Assembly: GCA_020692565.1 (NCBI GenBank)
Contig: JAIMKJ010000002.1
Coordinates: 1 to 64,000, forward strand
DNA: 64,000 bases
Direction of reading: 5' to 3'
DNA from: Thermomonas sp.
GTDB lineage: Bacteria; Pseudomonadota; Gammaproteobacteria; Xanthomonadales; Xanthomonadaceae
Below, in pieces: positions 1 to 8,003 of this stretch. Both the position numbers and the translations under genes were made by a program. Within the stretch, counting starts at the first letter, position 1, and every line of letters starts with the position of its first letter. The notes beneath the pieces were generated by a model. The model saw only the letters and a program-made list of their open reading frames with translations. It was not told where the DNA came from and searched no databases.

Positions 1-2
1 TG

Positions 3-776
3 TTCGGCTACCAGGCGATGGTCTACGCCACCGCTTCGATCGCCTTCCTCTCGTTCATCGTGTGGGCCCACCACATGTTCACCGTCGGCATGCCGATGGG
101 CGGCGAGATCTACTTCATGTTCGCGACGATGCTGATCGCGATCCCGACCGGCGTGAAGGTGTTCAACTGGGTCACCACGATGTGGCGCGGCTCGATCTCC
201 TTCGAATCGCCGATGCTGTGGGCGATCGCGTTCGTGATCCTCTTCACCATCGGTGGCTTCTCGGGCCTGATGCTCGCCATCGTTCCGGCCGACTATCAGT
301 ATCACGACACCTATTTCGTGGTCGCCCACTTCCATTACGTGCTGGTGACCGGCGCGCTGTTCGGCATCATCGCCGGCGTTTATTACTGGTGGCCGAAGTG
401 GACCGGTCGCATGTACAACGAGACTCTCGCCAAGTTCCACTTCTGGTGGTCGGTGGTGTTCGTCAACCTGCTGTTCTTCCCGCAGCACTTCCTGGGTCTG
501 GCCGGCATGCCGCGCCGCATCCCGGACTACAACGTCGTGTTCGCTGATTGGAACCTGATCAGCACGATCGGCGCGTTCGGCATGTTCGCCACGCCGTTCA
601 TCATGTTCTATGTGCTGTGGCACTCGCTCAAGCACGGCGCCAAGGCCGAAGCCCGGGCTTGGGAAGGCGCCAAGGGTCTGGAATGGACGGTGACGTCGCC
701 GGCCCCGCACCACACGTTCAGCACGCCGCCGGTGATCCGCGATGGCGATCTGGCCCACGGCGACATCACCCACTGA
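3..776 (+). CDS. ctaD: Cytochrome c oxidase subunit I, C-terminal part (5' end outside window)
   Basis: This is the catalytic heme-copper subunit of the aa3-type terminal oxidase in the inner membrane, which reduces O2 with electrons from cytochrome c and pumps protons. The reading frame is open to the left edge, so only about the last 257 residues are present. Visible landmarks are the VWAHHMF segment with the paired CuB histidines and the [12 protein letters not shown] segment with the heme a3 and heme a histidines, followed by further hydrophobic helices and a short hydrophilic C-terminus. It is followed directly by a small membrane protein, ctaG and ctaE, the usual oxidase order. Family assignment is secure; the N-terminal half and subunit II must lie upstream. 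Confidence 0.97.
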   Translation, partial: FGYQAMVYATASIAFLSFIVWAHHMFTVGMPMGGEIYFMFATMLIAIPTGVKVFNWVTTMWRGSISFESPMLWAIAFVILFTIGGFSGLMLAIVPADYQYHDTYFVVAHFHYVLVTGALFGIIAGVYYWWPKWTGRMYNETLAKFHFWWSVVFVNLLFFPQHFLGLAGMPRRIPDYNVVFADWNLISTIGAFGMFATPFIMFYVLWHSLKHGAKAEARAWEGAKGLEWTVTSPAPHHTFSTPPVIRDGDLAHGDITH

Positions 777-801
777 TCGCTTGCGCGATCCGGCTGCCAC
801 G

Positions 802-969
802 ATGACCTCACCCACGCCCACCGGGAACGCACCCGTCGCGAACGCACCCCTCGCGGATGCCGCGATGGCCGCCCGTCGCGCTTCTGCGCGACGTACGGCA
901 TGGGTCGTGGCCGGCATTTCGCTGGTGGTGTATGTGACCTTCATCGTGCTCAACGCGGTGGGGCAATGA
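802..969 (+). CDS. Small single-pass membrane protein, probable oxidase assembly factor
   Basis: A 55-residue protein with a hydrophilic Ala/Pro/Arg-rich N-terminus and one hydrophobic segment near the C-terminus (about residues 34-52, VVAGISLVVYVTFIVLNAV). It sits between ctaD and ctaG, and its stop overlaps the ctaG start in an ATGA tetranucleotide, so it is very likely translationally coupled. Small one-helix proteins in this position are described in other proteobacterial oxidase operons as small assembly proteins; that role is inferred here from position and size. The start at 802 was chosen because the upstream ATG lies inside the end of ctaD. Confidence 0.7.
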   Translation: MTSPTPTGNAPVANAPLADAAMAARRASARRTAWVVAGISLVVYVTFIVLNAVGQ

Positions 970-1577
970 ACGCCGAAAGCACCAACGCGCGTCGTCTCGG
1001 CGTTGGCGGCATGGTCGCCGTATCGCTGCTCGCGTTCGGCTTCAGCTTCGCGCTCGTGCCGCTGTATCGCATCGCCTGCGAGAAAGTGTTCGGCATCCGT
1101 CTCGAACGCGGCGCTTCCGATGCCGGCGAAGCGATGGCGTCGATCCGCAGCGAACGCATGGTCACGGTGACCTTCGACGGCGGTGTGAATTCGAAGCTGC
1201 CCTGGGAATTCGGCCCGCGGCAGATGAGCATGCAGGTGCGCCCCGGCGAGCTGTACGAGACCACGTATTTCGCCCGCAACACGAGCGATCGCGACATCGT
1301 CGGCAGCGCCACGCCGTCGGTGGCGCCGGCGCGCGCTTCGCAGTACTTCAACAAGACCGAATGTTTCTGCTTCACCGCGCAGACCCTCGTCGCCGGCGAA
1401 ACCCGCGAGATGCCGGTGCGCTTCATCGTCGATCCGGACCTTCCGGAAGACGTGCGCACGCTCACGCTGTCCTACACCTTCTTCAAGAACGATACGCTGA
1501 CCGCGCGGTTGGCCGAACAGACAAAGACTGTGAAGTCTGCCGGTGCGGCCGCCGCCGTGTCGCGCACCGCTCCCTGA
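966..1577 (+). CDS. ctaG: Cytochrome c oxidase assembly protein CtaG (Cox11 family)
   Basis: This periplasm-facing copper chaperone delivers copper to the CuB centre of subunit I. The 203-residue product has one N-terminal transmembrane helix (about residues 16-36) and the Cox11 domain. The copper-binding CFCF motif is visible in NKTECFCFTAQTL, and the preceding YFNKT segment is typical of the family. The true start is the ATG at 966, overlapping the stop of the upstream small protein; an in-frame upstream ATG would only add non-family residues. It lies in the expected place between subunits I and III. Confidence 0.95.
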   Translation: MNAESTNARRLGVGGMVAVSLLAFGFSFALVPLYRIACEKVFGIRLERGASDAGEAMASIRSERMVTVTFDGGVNSKLPWEFGPRQMSMQVRPGELYETTYFARNTSDRDIVGSATPSVAPARASQYFNKTECFCFTAQTLVAGETREMPVRFIVDPDLPEDVRTLTLSYTFFKNDTLTARLAEQTKTVKSAGAAAAVSRTAP

Positions 1578-1614
1578 TCTTCCACTCATCCGACACATTC
1601 GCGAGACGACTGTC

Positions 1615-2499
1615 ATGGCTCAAGCGCACGCCGCTCACCACGATCCCGATATCTACTTCGTGCCGCATCACAGCAAGTGGCCGGTGTTCGCTTCGGTGTT
1701 CCTGTTCATCACCATGGTCGGGTTCGCCAGCTGGCTGAACCATGTCTCCTGGGGCAAGTCCGCATTTTTCGTCGGCCTCGCCGGGCTGTGCGCGATCCTG
1801 TTCAAGTGGTTCGCCGACGTGATCCTCGAATCGCTGGCCGGGCACTACAACAAGCAGGTCGACACCTCGTTCCGCATGGGCATGGTGTGGTTCATCTTCT
1901 CCGAAGTGATGTTCTTCGCCGCCTTCTTCGGTGCGCTGTTCTATGCCCGCCAGTTCGCGCTGCCGTGGCTGGGCGGCGAGGGCGATGGCGTGATGACCAA
2001 CGCCACCCTGTGGCCGTCGTTCAGCGCGGCATGGCCCAGCAGCGGCCCGGGTGCCGTCGGCGGCAGCTTCCAGACCATCCCGGCCTGGGGTCTGCCGCTG
2101 ATCAACACCCTGATCCTGCTGACCTCGGGCGTGACGATCACCTTCGCGCATCATGCGCTGAAGGCCGCGCACCGCAAGGCGCTGCTGGTGTGGCTTGGCG
2201 CGACGGTGCTGCTGGGTTGCGTGTTCCTGTTCTATCAGGCGGAGGAATACATCCACGCTTACAAGGAACTGAATCTCACGCTGGGTTCGGGCATCTACGG
2301 TTCCACCTTCTTCATGCTCACCGGCTTCCACGGCGCGCACGTGACCCTCGGCACGCTGATGCTGGCGATCATGTGGCTGCGCTGCGCCAGGGGCCATTTC
2401 ACCAAGGACCAGCATTTCGCGTTCGAAGCGGTGGCCTGGTATTGGCACTTCGTGGACGTGGTCTGGCTGGGCCTGTTCCTGTTCGTTTACGTGGTGTAA
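1615..2499 (+). CDS. ctaE: Cytochrome c oxidase subunit III
   Basis: Subunit III of the aa3 oxidase, 294 residues with seven predicted membrane helices, a normal length. Recognisable features are the FRMGMVWFIFSEVMFF segment, the conserved glutamate in the QAEEYIHA region, and the C-terminal YWHFVDVVWLGLF signature. The start at 1615 gives an N-terminus (MAQAHAAHHDPDIYFVPHH) like that of homologues. A hairpin downstream at 2550-2572 probably ends the ctaD-ctaG-ctaE transcript. Confidence 0.96.
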   Translation: MAQAHAAHHDPDIYFVPHHSKWPVFASVFLFITMVGFASWLNHVSWGKSAFFVGLAGLCAILFKWFADVILESLAGHYNKQVDTSFRMGMVWFIFSEVMFFAAFFGALFYARQFALPWLGGEGDGVMTNATLWPSFSAAWPSSGPGAVGGSFQTIPAWGLPLINTLILLTSGVTITFAHHALKAAHRKALLVWLGATVLLGCVFLFYQAEEYIHAYKELNLTLGSGIYGSTFFMLTGFHGAHVTLGTLMLAIMWLRCARGHFTKDQHFAFEAVAWYWHFVDVVWLGLFLFVYVV

Positions 2500-2549
2500 C
2501 GAAGGCGTCGATCCGGCATCGATGCCGGAACGCACCCGACGAAACGCAC

Positions 2550-2572
2550 AAGGCCGGCATTTCGCCGGCCTT
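2550..2572. terminator. Hairpin terminator between ctaE and the convergent small gene
   Basis: A perfect 9-bp stem, AAGGCCGGC against GCCGGCCTT, with a 5-base loop, lies 50 bases after the ctaE stop. The U-tract is weak. It may act in both directions because the next gene converges on it. Confidence 0.6.
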
Positions 2573-2592
2573 CGTGTCTGCTGAAGCGACCC

Positions 2593-2650
2593 GTAGAGCG
2601 GCTTGACCAGCCGCGTCGGCTGTTGAACACCGGCCGCTGAGTTCGTAGCG
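2593..2650. repeat. Degenerate REP-like palindrome
   Basis: The stretch starts with a GTAG tetranucleotide followed by AGCGGCTTGACCAGCCGCG, an imperfect stem-loop, and has a second GC-rich half ending near TTCGTAG. This resembles the extragenic palindromes seen more clearly at 6436, 27920 and 34890. It lies between two convergent genes. Support is only structural. Confidence 0.4.
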
Positions 2651-2688
2651 ATATGATCCAGCGGCCTGAAGGTCGCTCTGCAGGGGCG

Positions 2689-2919
2689 TCAGCCTGCTGG
2701 ATTGCGACCTACGCCGTGGGGCTCGATCCAGCCCATGTAGATCGACAGGATCAGCAGCAGGATCAACGCGACGGACAGCGCGATACGTCTGGTCAGCGCA
2801 TTGACTGTGCGTTTGGTCTGGCCCTTGTCGACCAGCATGTAGTACAGCCCGGCACCGAGATTCCACAGTATCAGGATCAGAAACCCGACAATGAGCAGGG
2901 TCTTCAACGAATCGCTCAT
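2689..2919 (-). CDS. Twin transmembrane protein, DUF2909-like
   Basis: A 76-residue protein with two hydrophobic helices (about residues 8-29 and 46-66) joined by a short charged loop containing VDKGQTKRT. Small two-helix proteins of the DUF2909 type are often encoded beside SURF1 and oxidase assembly genes, as here, where it is divergent from the SURF1 gene. A strong ribosome binding site (GGAGG, about 6 bases upstream) fixes the start at 2919 and rules out the longer reading. The biochemical role is unknown; a link to oxidase biogenesis is inferred from location only. Confidence 0.8.
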   Translation of the reverse strand: MSDSLKTLLIVGFLILILWNLGAGLYYMLVDKGQTKRTVNALTRRIALSVALILLLILSIYMGWIEPHGVGRNPAG

Positions 2920-2987
2920 GGCAACCTCCGGTTCCGCGCGGCAGCACGGTTTGCGGCCGGCATTATCGCAGGGGGCGGGGTGATCCG

Positions 2988-3731
2988 GTGAGCGTACGAC
3001 GGCATCCCGCGTTTCTCTGGGCGATCGCGCTGCTGGCGATGGCGCTGTTCGCGCGCCTCGGATTCTGGCAGCTCGAACGCGCGGACGAGAAGCGCGACAT
3101 GCTGGCGAAGGCGACCAGCGCATTGTCTTCGCGCACGCCGAAACCGCTCCCGGTCATCGCCGACAGGGCGCGCGCTGGCGATTACGACTGGATCGAGGTC
3201 GAAGGTCGCTTCGCCGACAAGCCGGCCGTGTTGCTCGACAACCAGCAGCAGGGCGGCAAGGTCGGGGTCCGCGTCTACCGCGTATTCGTGCTGAAGGACG
3301 GATTGCCGGTGCTGGTCGATCTGGGCTGGACCGCATTGCCGCCCGACCGCACGCTGCCGCGCGTCGACCGCGACGTCGGGCGTGGGCGACTCGAAGGTCT
3401 GCTGTTGCCGCCGCCGGGCCAGGGTCTGGACATGGGCGCGCCCGCGAAACAATCCGACGGCACCCTGCTGGCGACGGCCATCGATGTGCCGTCGCTCCGC
3501 GTCGCGCTGGCGCTGCCGGCACTCGCGCCCCGGGTCCTGCGCCCGGAGCATGACCCGGGTCTGGGCTATGCGCGCGATTTCGACATTCTTCCCAACACCT
3601 TGCCGCCCGAACGGCACCTCGGCTACGCGGTGCAATGGTTCGGGTTGGCGATCACCACATTGATCACCGCGCTGTTGCTGAGCTGGCGCAGGCGGCGTGC
3701 GACGCAACGCGATCAGAGGCCTTCACCATGA
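2988..3731 (+). CDS. SURF1 family oxidase biogenesis protein
   Basis: SURF1 proteins help heme a insertion during assembly of cytochrome c oxidase in the inner membrane. The 247-residue product has an N-terminal helix with the family-typical FARLGFWQLERADEK, a periplasmic domain, and a second helix near the C-terminus (HLGYAVQWFGLAITTLI), the characteristic two-helix layout. The start is GTG at 2988, 68 bases from the divergent small gene. The stop overlaps the next start in ATGA, so the SURF1 gene and the SCO-like gene are coupled. Confidence 0.94.
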   Translation: MSVRRHPAFLWAIALLAMALFARLGFWQLERADEKRDMLAKATSALSSRTPKPLPVIADRARAGDYDWIEVEGRFADKPAVLLDNQQQGGKVGVRVYRVFVLKDGLPVLVDLGWTALPPDRTLPRVDRDVGRGRLEGLLLPPPGQGLDMGAPAKQSDGTLLATAIDVPSLRVALALPALAPRVLRPEHDPGLGYARDFDILPNTLPPERHLGYAVQWFGLAITTLITALLLSWRRRRATQRDQRPSP

Positions 3732-4288
3732 ACGATACTGCTACAACTCGCCGCAACCGGCTGGTACTGATCGCGATCTTCGCGATCTTCTTCGGCGCTT
3801 TCGCGCTGGCCGGCATGCTGCGCTTTTCCGGCTGGCGCCCGGCCGGGATGAAGAACCACGGCGAACTGCTGCAGCCGCCCGGCGACCTGCGCACGCTGTC
3901 GCTGACGCTCGCCGACGGCAGCACGTATCCCTGGAATCCTGCCGAGCGCACCTGGCGGATCGTCGTCGCGCCGCCTGCTGCCTGCGGCGATCCCTGCGTG
4001 ACGCTCTCCGGGCAGATCGACACGGTGTGGCAGTTGTTCGGCCGCCACGCCGATCACGTCGAGGTGCTGTGGCTGGGTGAACCGCCCGCAGCGGCGAAAC
4101 GCGGCCCCGAACTGCGCGTGGTGAAGGACGATCCGGCGCTGCGCGCAGCCTTGCCACGGCTGAACGATCCCGCAGGCATTCCGGTCTATGTCGTAGACCC
4201 GAACGGCTTCGTCGTTCTGCGCTACGCTCCGGGTTTCGATCCGTCCCATCTTCGCCAGGACATGTCCCGGCTGCTCAAGCTGAAGTAA
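3728..4288 (+). CDS. SCO/thioredoxin-like membrane-anchored protein with CxxxC
   Basis: A 186-residue protein between the SURF1 gene and ctaA. It has one N-terminal helix (about residues 12-31) and a soluble domain facing the periplasm. Residues C86 and C90 form a CGDPC motif, the CxxxC spacing used for copper by SCO-family chaperones. The C-terminal stretch IPVYVVDPNGFVVLRYAPG resembles the late beta-strands of SCO/thioredoxin folds. A third ligand histidine is not obvious. From motif, anchor and neighbours I infer a diverged SCO-like copper or redox factor for the CuA or CuB site; many annotations would leave it hypothetical. ATGA overlap with the SURF1 gene. Confidence 0.72.
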   Translation: MNDTATTRRNRLVLIAIFAIFFGAFALAGMLRFSGWRPAGMKNHGELLQPPGDLRTLSLTLADGSTYPWNPAERTWRIVVAPPAACGDPCVTLSGQIDTVWQLFGRHADHVEVLWLGEPPAAAKRGPELRVVKDDPALRAALPRLNDPAGIPVYVVDPNGFVVLRYAPGFDPSHLRQDMSRLLKLK

Positions 4289-4301
4289 GCAGAACTCATC
4301 C

Positions 4302-5489
4302 ATGTCGCACGTTCACATGTCGCACGCCCACAACGAAACGCGGCCGGCCGCGCACAAGCCGCCGATCTATCGTCACTTCCACCGCATCGCATGGTTGGCG
4401 GTCGTGCTCGCGCTGTGCGTGATCGTGTTCGGTGCGTTCGTGCGTCTGTCCAACGCCGGATTGAGCTGCCCCGATTGGCCGACCTGCTATGGCCGTGCGA
4501 CCTGGCCATCGGTGACTGCGGATGTGAATCATCCGACCGCACTCGATGTGCGCCCGCTCGAAGTCCACAAAGCCTGGCGCGAACAGGTCCATCGCCACGC
4601 CGCAGCCATTCTCGGTACGTTGGTCCTGGCGCTTGCATTGTTGGCGGCGCGGCGCAGACGTCTGGGCGTTGCGCAGATCCTGCTGGCCGCCGGATTGATC
4701 GCGATCGGCATTCCGCTGTATATGCGCGGGATGCACGATGCTGCGGTCGCATGCGCCGTGGTGGGAGAGCTCATTCTGCTGATCGCCGCATTGCGCTGGA
4801 GCAACGACGATCTGTCGCGCGTCGCCACCTTCACGCTGATGTTGATCGTGTTCCAGGCATTGCTCGGCATGTGGACCGTCACGCTGCTGCTCAAACCCGT
4901 CATCGTGATGGCGCATCTGCTCGGCGGCATGGCCACATTCTCGATGCTGACATGGATGGCATGGCGCGCCACCGACAGCCCGGTGCGCATCGCCGGCGCG
5001 AACAGCATGCGCTGGTGGCTGATCGGTGCGGTCGCGGTCGTCAGCGTCCAGATCGCGCTCGGCGGCTGGGTCAGCGCGAATTACGCCGCGCTCGCCTGCG
5101 GCAACGATTTTCCGACCTGCGTTGGCCGTTGGATCCCGCCGCACGATTTCCGCGAAGGCTTCGTGCTGTGGCGCGGCATCGGCGTCGATTACGAGGGCGG
5201 CGTGCTCGATGGGGCGTCGCGCATCGCGATCCAGCTCGCGCATCGCGCGATGGCGGTGGTGGTATTCCTCTACCTGCTGTGGATGGCGCTGAAACTCATC
5301 CGCACGCCGGGGCTGTGGTTGACCGGCGTGGTGCTGGCGTTGCTGATGCTGGCGCAGGTGGGGCTGGGCGTCGCCAACGTCATGCTCGGTTTGCCGCTGT
5401 GGACAGCGGTGCTGCACAACGCCGGCGCCGCGCTGCTGCTGTTCCTGCTGGTCAGTCTGTTGGCGCGCCTGCGCCGGCCCACCGTGTGA
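4302..5489 (+). CDS. ctaA: Heme A synthase (COX15/CtaA)
   Basis: It oxidises the C8 methyl group of heme O to give heme A, the cofactor of the aa3 oxidase. The 395-residue protein has about eight membrane helices arranged as two related halves, with the typical [19 protein letters not shown] segment in the first half and a matching [12 protein letters not shown] segment in the second. Conserved histidines for heme binding appear near the helix ends (for example EQVHRHAA and QLAHRAMA). It begins 13 bases after the SCO-like gene and is followed within 30 bases by ctaB. Confidence 0.96.
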   Translation: MSHVHMSHAHNETRPAAHKPPIYRHFHRIAWLAVVLALCVIVFGAFVRLSNAGLSCPDWPTCYGRATWPSVTADVNHPTALDVRPLEVHKAWREQVHRHAAAILGTLVLALALLAARRRRLGVAQILLAAGLIAIGIPLYMRGMHDAAVACAVVGELILLIAALRWSNDDLSRVATFTLMLIVFQALLGMWTVTLLLKPVIVMAHLLGGMATFSMLTWMAWRATDSPVRIAGANSMRWWLIGAVAVVSVQIALGGWVSANYAALACGNDFPTCVGRWIPPHDFREGFVLWRGIGVDYEGGVLDGASRIAIQLAHRAMAVVVFLYLLWMALKLIRTPGLWLTGVVLALLMLAQVGLGVANVMLGLPLWTAVLHNAGAALLLFLLVSLLARLRRPTV

Positions 5490-5511
5490 GCGCGCGATGA
5501 AGGGAATTCCG

Positions 5512-6420
5512 ATGCGCGAATACTGGGCGTTGACCAAGCCGCGGGTGGTGGCGTTGATCGTCTTCACTGCGTTCGTCGGCATGTTCCTGGCCGTACCCGG
5601 TCTGCCGCCGCTGCGCGAGAGCGTGTTCGGCTTCATCGGCATCTGGCTGGCCGCCGCCAGCGCGGCCGCGATCAATCATCTGATCGACCAGCGCATCGAC
5701 CGGGTGATGGCGCGCACCGCGCACCGACCGCTCGCCACCGGCGCGTTGAAGCCGGCGCAGGTGCTGGCGTTCGCGGTGTTCCTCGGCGCGCTGTCGATGA
5801 CGCTGTTGATCTCGATGGTCAATCCGATCACCGCTGCGCTGACCTTCGCATCGCTGATCGGTTACGCCGTCGTCTACACCGCATGGCTCAAACGCGCCAC
5901 GCCGCAGAACATCGTCATCGGCGGCATTGCCGGCGCCGCACCGCCGCTGCTGGGCTGGGCTGCGGTCACCGGCATGAACAACCCGTGGGACTGGGCGCAC
6001 GCGTTGCTGCTGGTGCTGATCATCTTCGTGTGGACGCCGCCGCATTTCTGGGCGCTGGCGATCTTCCGCCGCGACGACTACGCGCGCGCGCTGGTGCCGA
6101 TGCTGCCGGTGACCCACGGCGTCGAGTACACGCGCTGGCAGATCCTGTTGTACACGGTGCTGTTGCTGGCGGTGACGGTCATGCCGTGGGCCGTCGGCAT
6201 GAGCGGGCTGTTCTATCTGGGCGGCGCGCTGGTGCTGGGTGTGGTCTTCCTATGGTACGCATGGAAGCTCCTGGACCCGCCCGATGAATTTTTCGCCATG
6301 CGCACATTCAACTATTCCATCGTCTACCTGATGGCATTGTTCGCTTTCCTGCTGGTGGATCACTGGCTGGTGCCGTGGTTGGGGCCGACCGCGGCGATGC
6401 AGTTCCAGCCTGCCGGTTGA
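5512..6420 (+). CDS. ctaB: Protoheme IX farnesyltransferase (heme O synthase)
   Basis: A UbiA-family prenyltransferase that adds a farnesyl group to protoheme to form heme O, the substrate of CtaA. The aspartate-rich motif N-x3-D-x3-D is visible as [11 protein letters not shown], followed by the [10 protein letters not shown] segment and multiple membrane helices. I chose the ATG at 5512 (product [12 protein letters not shown], 302 residues) because AAGGGA lies 6 bases before it and homologues begin just before this point; the ATG at 5497 would add five residues with no clear ribosome site. Confidence 0.95.
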   Translation: MREYWALTKPRVVALIVFTAFVGMFLAVPGLPPLRESVFGFIGIWLAAASAAAINHLIDQRIDRVMARTAHRPLATGALKPAQVLAFAVFLGALSMTLLISMVNPITAALTFASLIGYAVVYTAWLKRATPQNIVIGGIAGAAPPLLGWAAVTGMNNPWDWAHALLLVLIIFVWTPPHFWALAIFRRDDYARALVPMLPVTHGVEYTRWQILLYTVLLLAVTVMPWAVGMSGLFYLGGALVLGVVFLWYAWKLLDPPDEFFAMRTFNYSIVYLMALFAFLLVDHWLVPWLGPTAAMQFQPAG

Positions 6421-6435
6421 TCGCAAACAATTCCT

Positions 6436-6532
6436 GTGGGAGCGGCGGAAGCCGCGACTGACTGCGTACACACTTTCCTTTGCCTATCGCGGCTTGACCA
6501 ACCGTTCGGTTGTTAAAAACCGCCGCTCCCAC
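6436..6532. repeat. REP/BIME palindrome, GTGGGAGCGGCGG type
   Basis: A 97-base imperfect inverted repeat between ctaB and the amidohydrolase gene. The outer arms are GTGGGAGCGGCGG and CCGCCGCTCCCAC; inner arms AAGCCGCGA and TCGCGGCTT complete two nested REPs facing each other. A related element lies between nrdA and nrdB (34890-34962). It may also stop the ctaB transcript. Confidence 0.85.
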
Positions 6533-6545
6533 GAAGGGTTCGATC

Positions 6546-7889
6546 ATGCTTCGTCCGCGCCGCCGGCCCCTGTTCTGCAGCCTCATGCTGATCGCCGCCA
6601 CCTTCGCGACTCATGCCCAGGAAGCATCGCAGCCGAGCGGCGACATCTCGGTCGTCACCGCCGCGCACATGCTCGACGTGCGCAGCGGAAAACTCATCGA
6701 CGATCCGCTGATCGTCGTTCGCGAAGGTCGCATCGTTTCGGTGGGTCGCGCAGGCGACGCTGTACCCGAAGGTGCCGAGCGCATCGACCTCAAGGGCATG
6801 ACCCTGCTGCCGGGCCTGATCGACATGCACGTGCACATCGACAGTGATCCGACCTACAGCGGCTATTCGTATCTGCAGTTCAGCGACCGCTTCTGGTCCG
6901 CGATATCGGTGACCCATGCGCGCGATACGTTGATGGCCGGCTTCACGACGATCCGCAATCTCGGTTCCGACGACTGGAACGATGTCGGCCTGCAGCAGGC
7001 GATCGATGCCGGGAAGGTCGTCGGCCCGCGGATCGTGACGGCCGGCCATGCGTTCGGCGCGACGGGCGGCCATTGCGATTCCACGTATTTCCCACCCTCG
7101 ATGAACGACCGCAACGCCTATAGCGCCGACAACGCCGAAGAGGCGCGCAAATCGGTGCGCGAAGTCCGCAAATACGGCGCACAGGTGATCAAGATCTGCG
7201 CCACCGGCGGCGTGTTCTCGCGCAACACCGAGCCGGGTCAGCAGCAGATGACTTACGACGAAATGAAAGCCACCGTCGACGAAGCGAAGATGTGGGGCAT
7301 CAAAGTCGCCGCGCATGCCCACGGCGCCGCAGGCATCCGCGAAGCGATCCGCGCCGGCGTGAACACCATCGAACACGCCAGCCTCATCGACGACGAAGGC
7401 ATCCGTCTCGCGAAACAACACGGCGCGTGGTTGTCGATGGATATCTACAACACCGACTACACGCAATCCGAAGGCCGCGGGAACGGCGTGCTCGAAGACA
7501 ACCTGCGCAAGGACCGCGAGATCGGCGACCTGCAGCGCGAAAATTTCCGCCGCGCGCAACAGGCCGGCGTGAAGATGGTCTACGGCACCGACGCCGGCAT
7601 CTTTCCGCATGGCGACAACGCCAAGCAATTCGCGGTGATGGTGCGTTACGGCATGACCCCGACGCAGGCGATCCAGTCGGCGACGATCAATGCTGCGGAG
7701 GCCTTGGGGCGCGGTGATATCGGGGTGATCGAAGTCGGACGCCATGCCGATATCGTTGCAGTGCAAAGCAATCCTGCACAGGATGTGACGGTGCTCGAAA
7801 ACGTCGCGTTCGTGATGAAAGCCGGAACGGTTGTGAAAGATGAACGGCTCGGGTCGCCATTCGCAATTGTCATTCCGGAAAGCGATTGA
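6546..7889 (+). CDS. Secreted metal-dependent amidohydrolase
   Basis: A 447-residue protein of the amidohydrolase superfamily with an N-terminal signal peptide (cleavage likely after ATHA). Metal-site features are present in order: HVH in LLPGLIDMHVHID, the lysine of QVIKICATGG that is carboxylated in this family, histidines in AAHAHG and TIEHAS, and the aspartate in YGTDAGIFPHGDN. This pattern matches the group of Xaa-Pro/imidazolonepropionase-like hydrolases; exported members often cleave dipeptides or cyclic amides. The substrate cannot be told from sequence. Start 6546 is preferred because the earlier in-frame ATG lies inside the REP element. Confidence 0.88.
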   Translation: MLRPRRRPLFCSLMLIAATFATHAQEASQPSGDISVVTAAHMLDVRSGKLIDDPLIVVREGRIVSVGRAGDAVPEGAERIDLKGMTLLPGLIDMHVHIDSDPTYSGYSYLQFSDRFWSAISVTHARDTLMAGFTTIRNLGSDDWNDVGLQQAIDAGKVVGPRIVTAGHAFGATGGHCDSTYFPPSMNDRNAYSADNAEEARKSVREVRKYGAQVIKICATGGVFSRNTEPGQQQMTYDEMKATVDEAKMWGIKVAAHAHGAAGIREAIRAGVNTIEHASLIDDEGIRLAKQHGAWLSMDIYNTDYTQSEGRGNGVLEDNLRKDREIGDLQRENFRRAQQAGVKMVYGTDAGIFPHGDNAKQFAVMVRYGMTPTQAIQSATINAAEALGRGDIGVIEVGRHADIVAVQSNPAQDVTVLENVAFVMKAGTVVKDERLGSPFAIVIPESD

Positions 7890-8003
7890 CGCGCTTTCTG
7901 GTATCGCTACGGATGTCGCAGTTTGCGTAACAGGCTGGATGGATACTCCCGGGCAGCGGGCTGACCAATGGCAGCCTTTGCGGACAACATAAGGGATTGT
8001 GCA

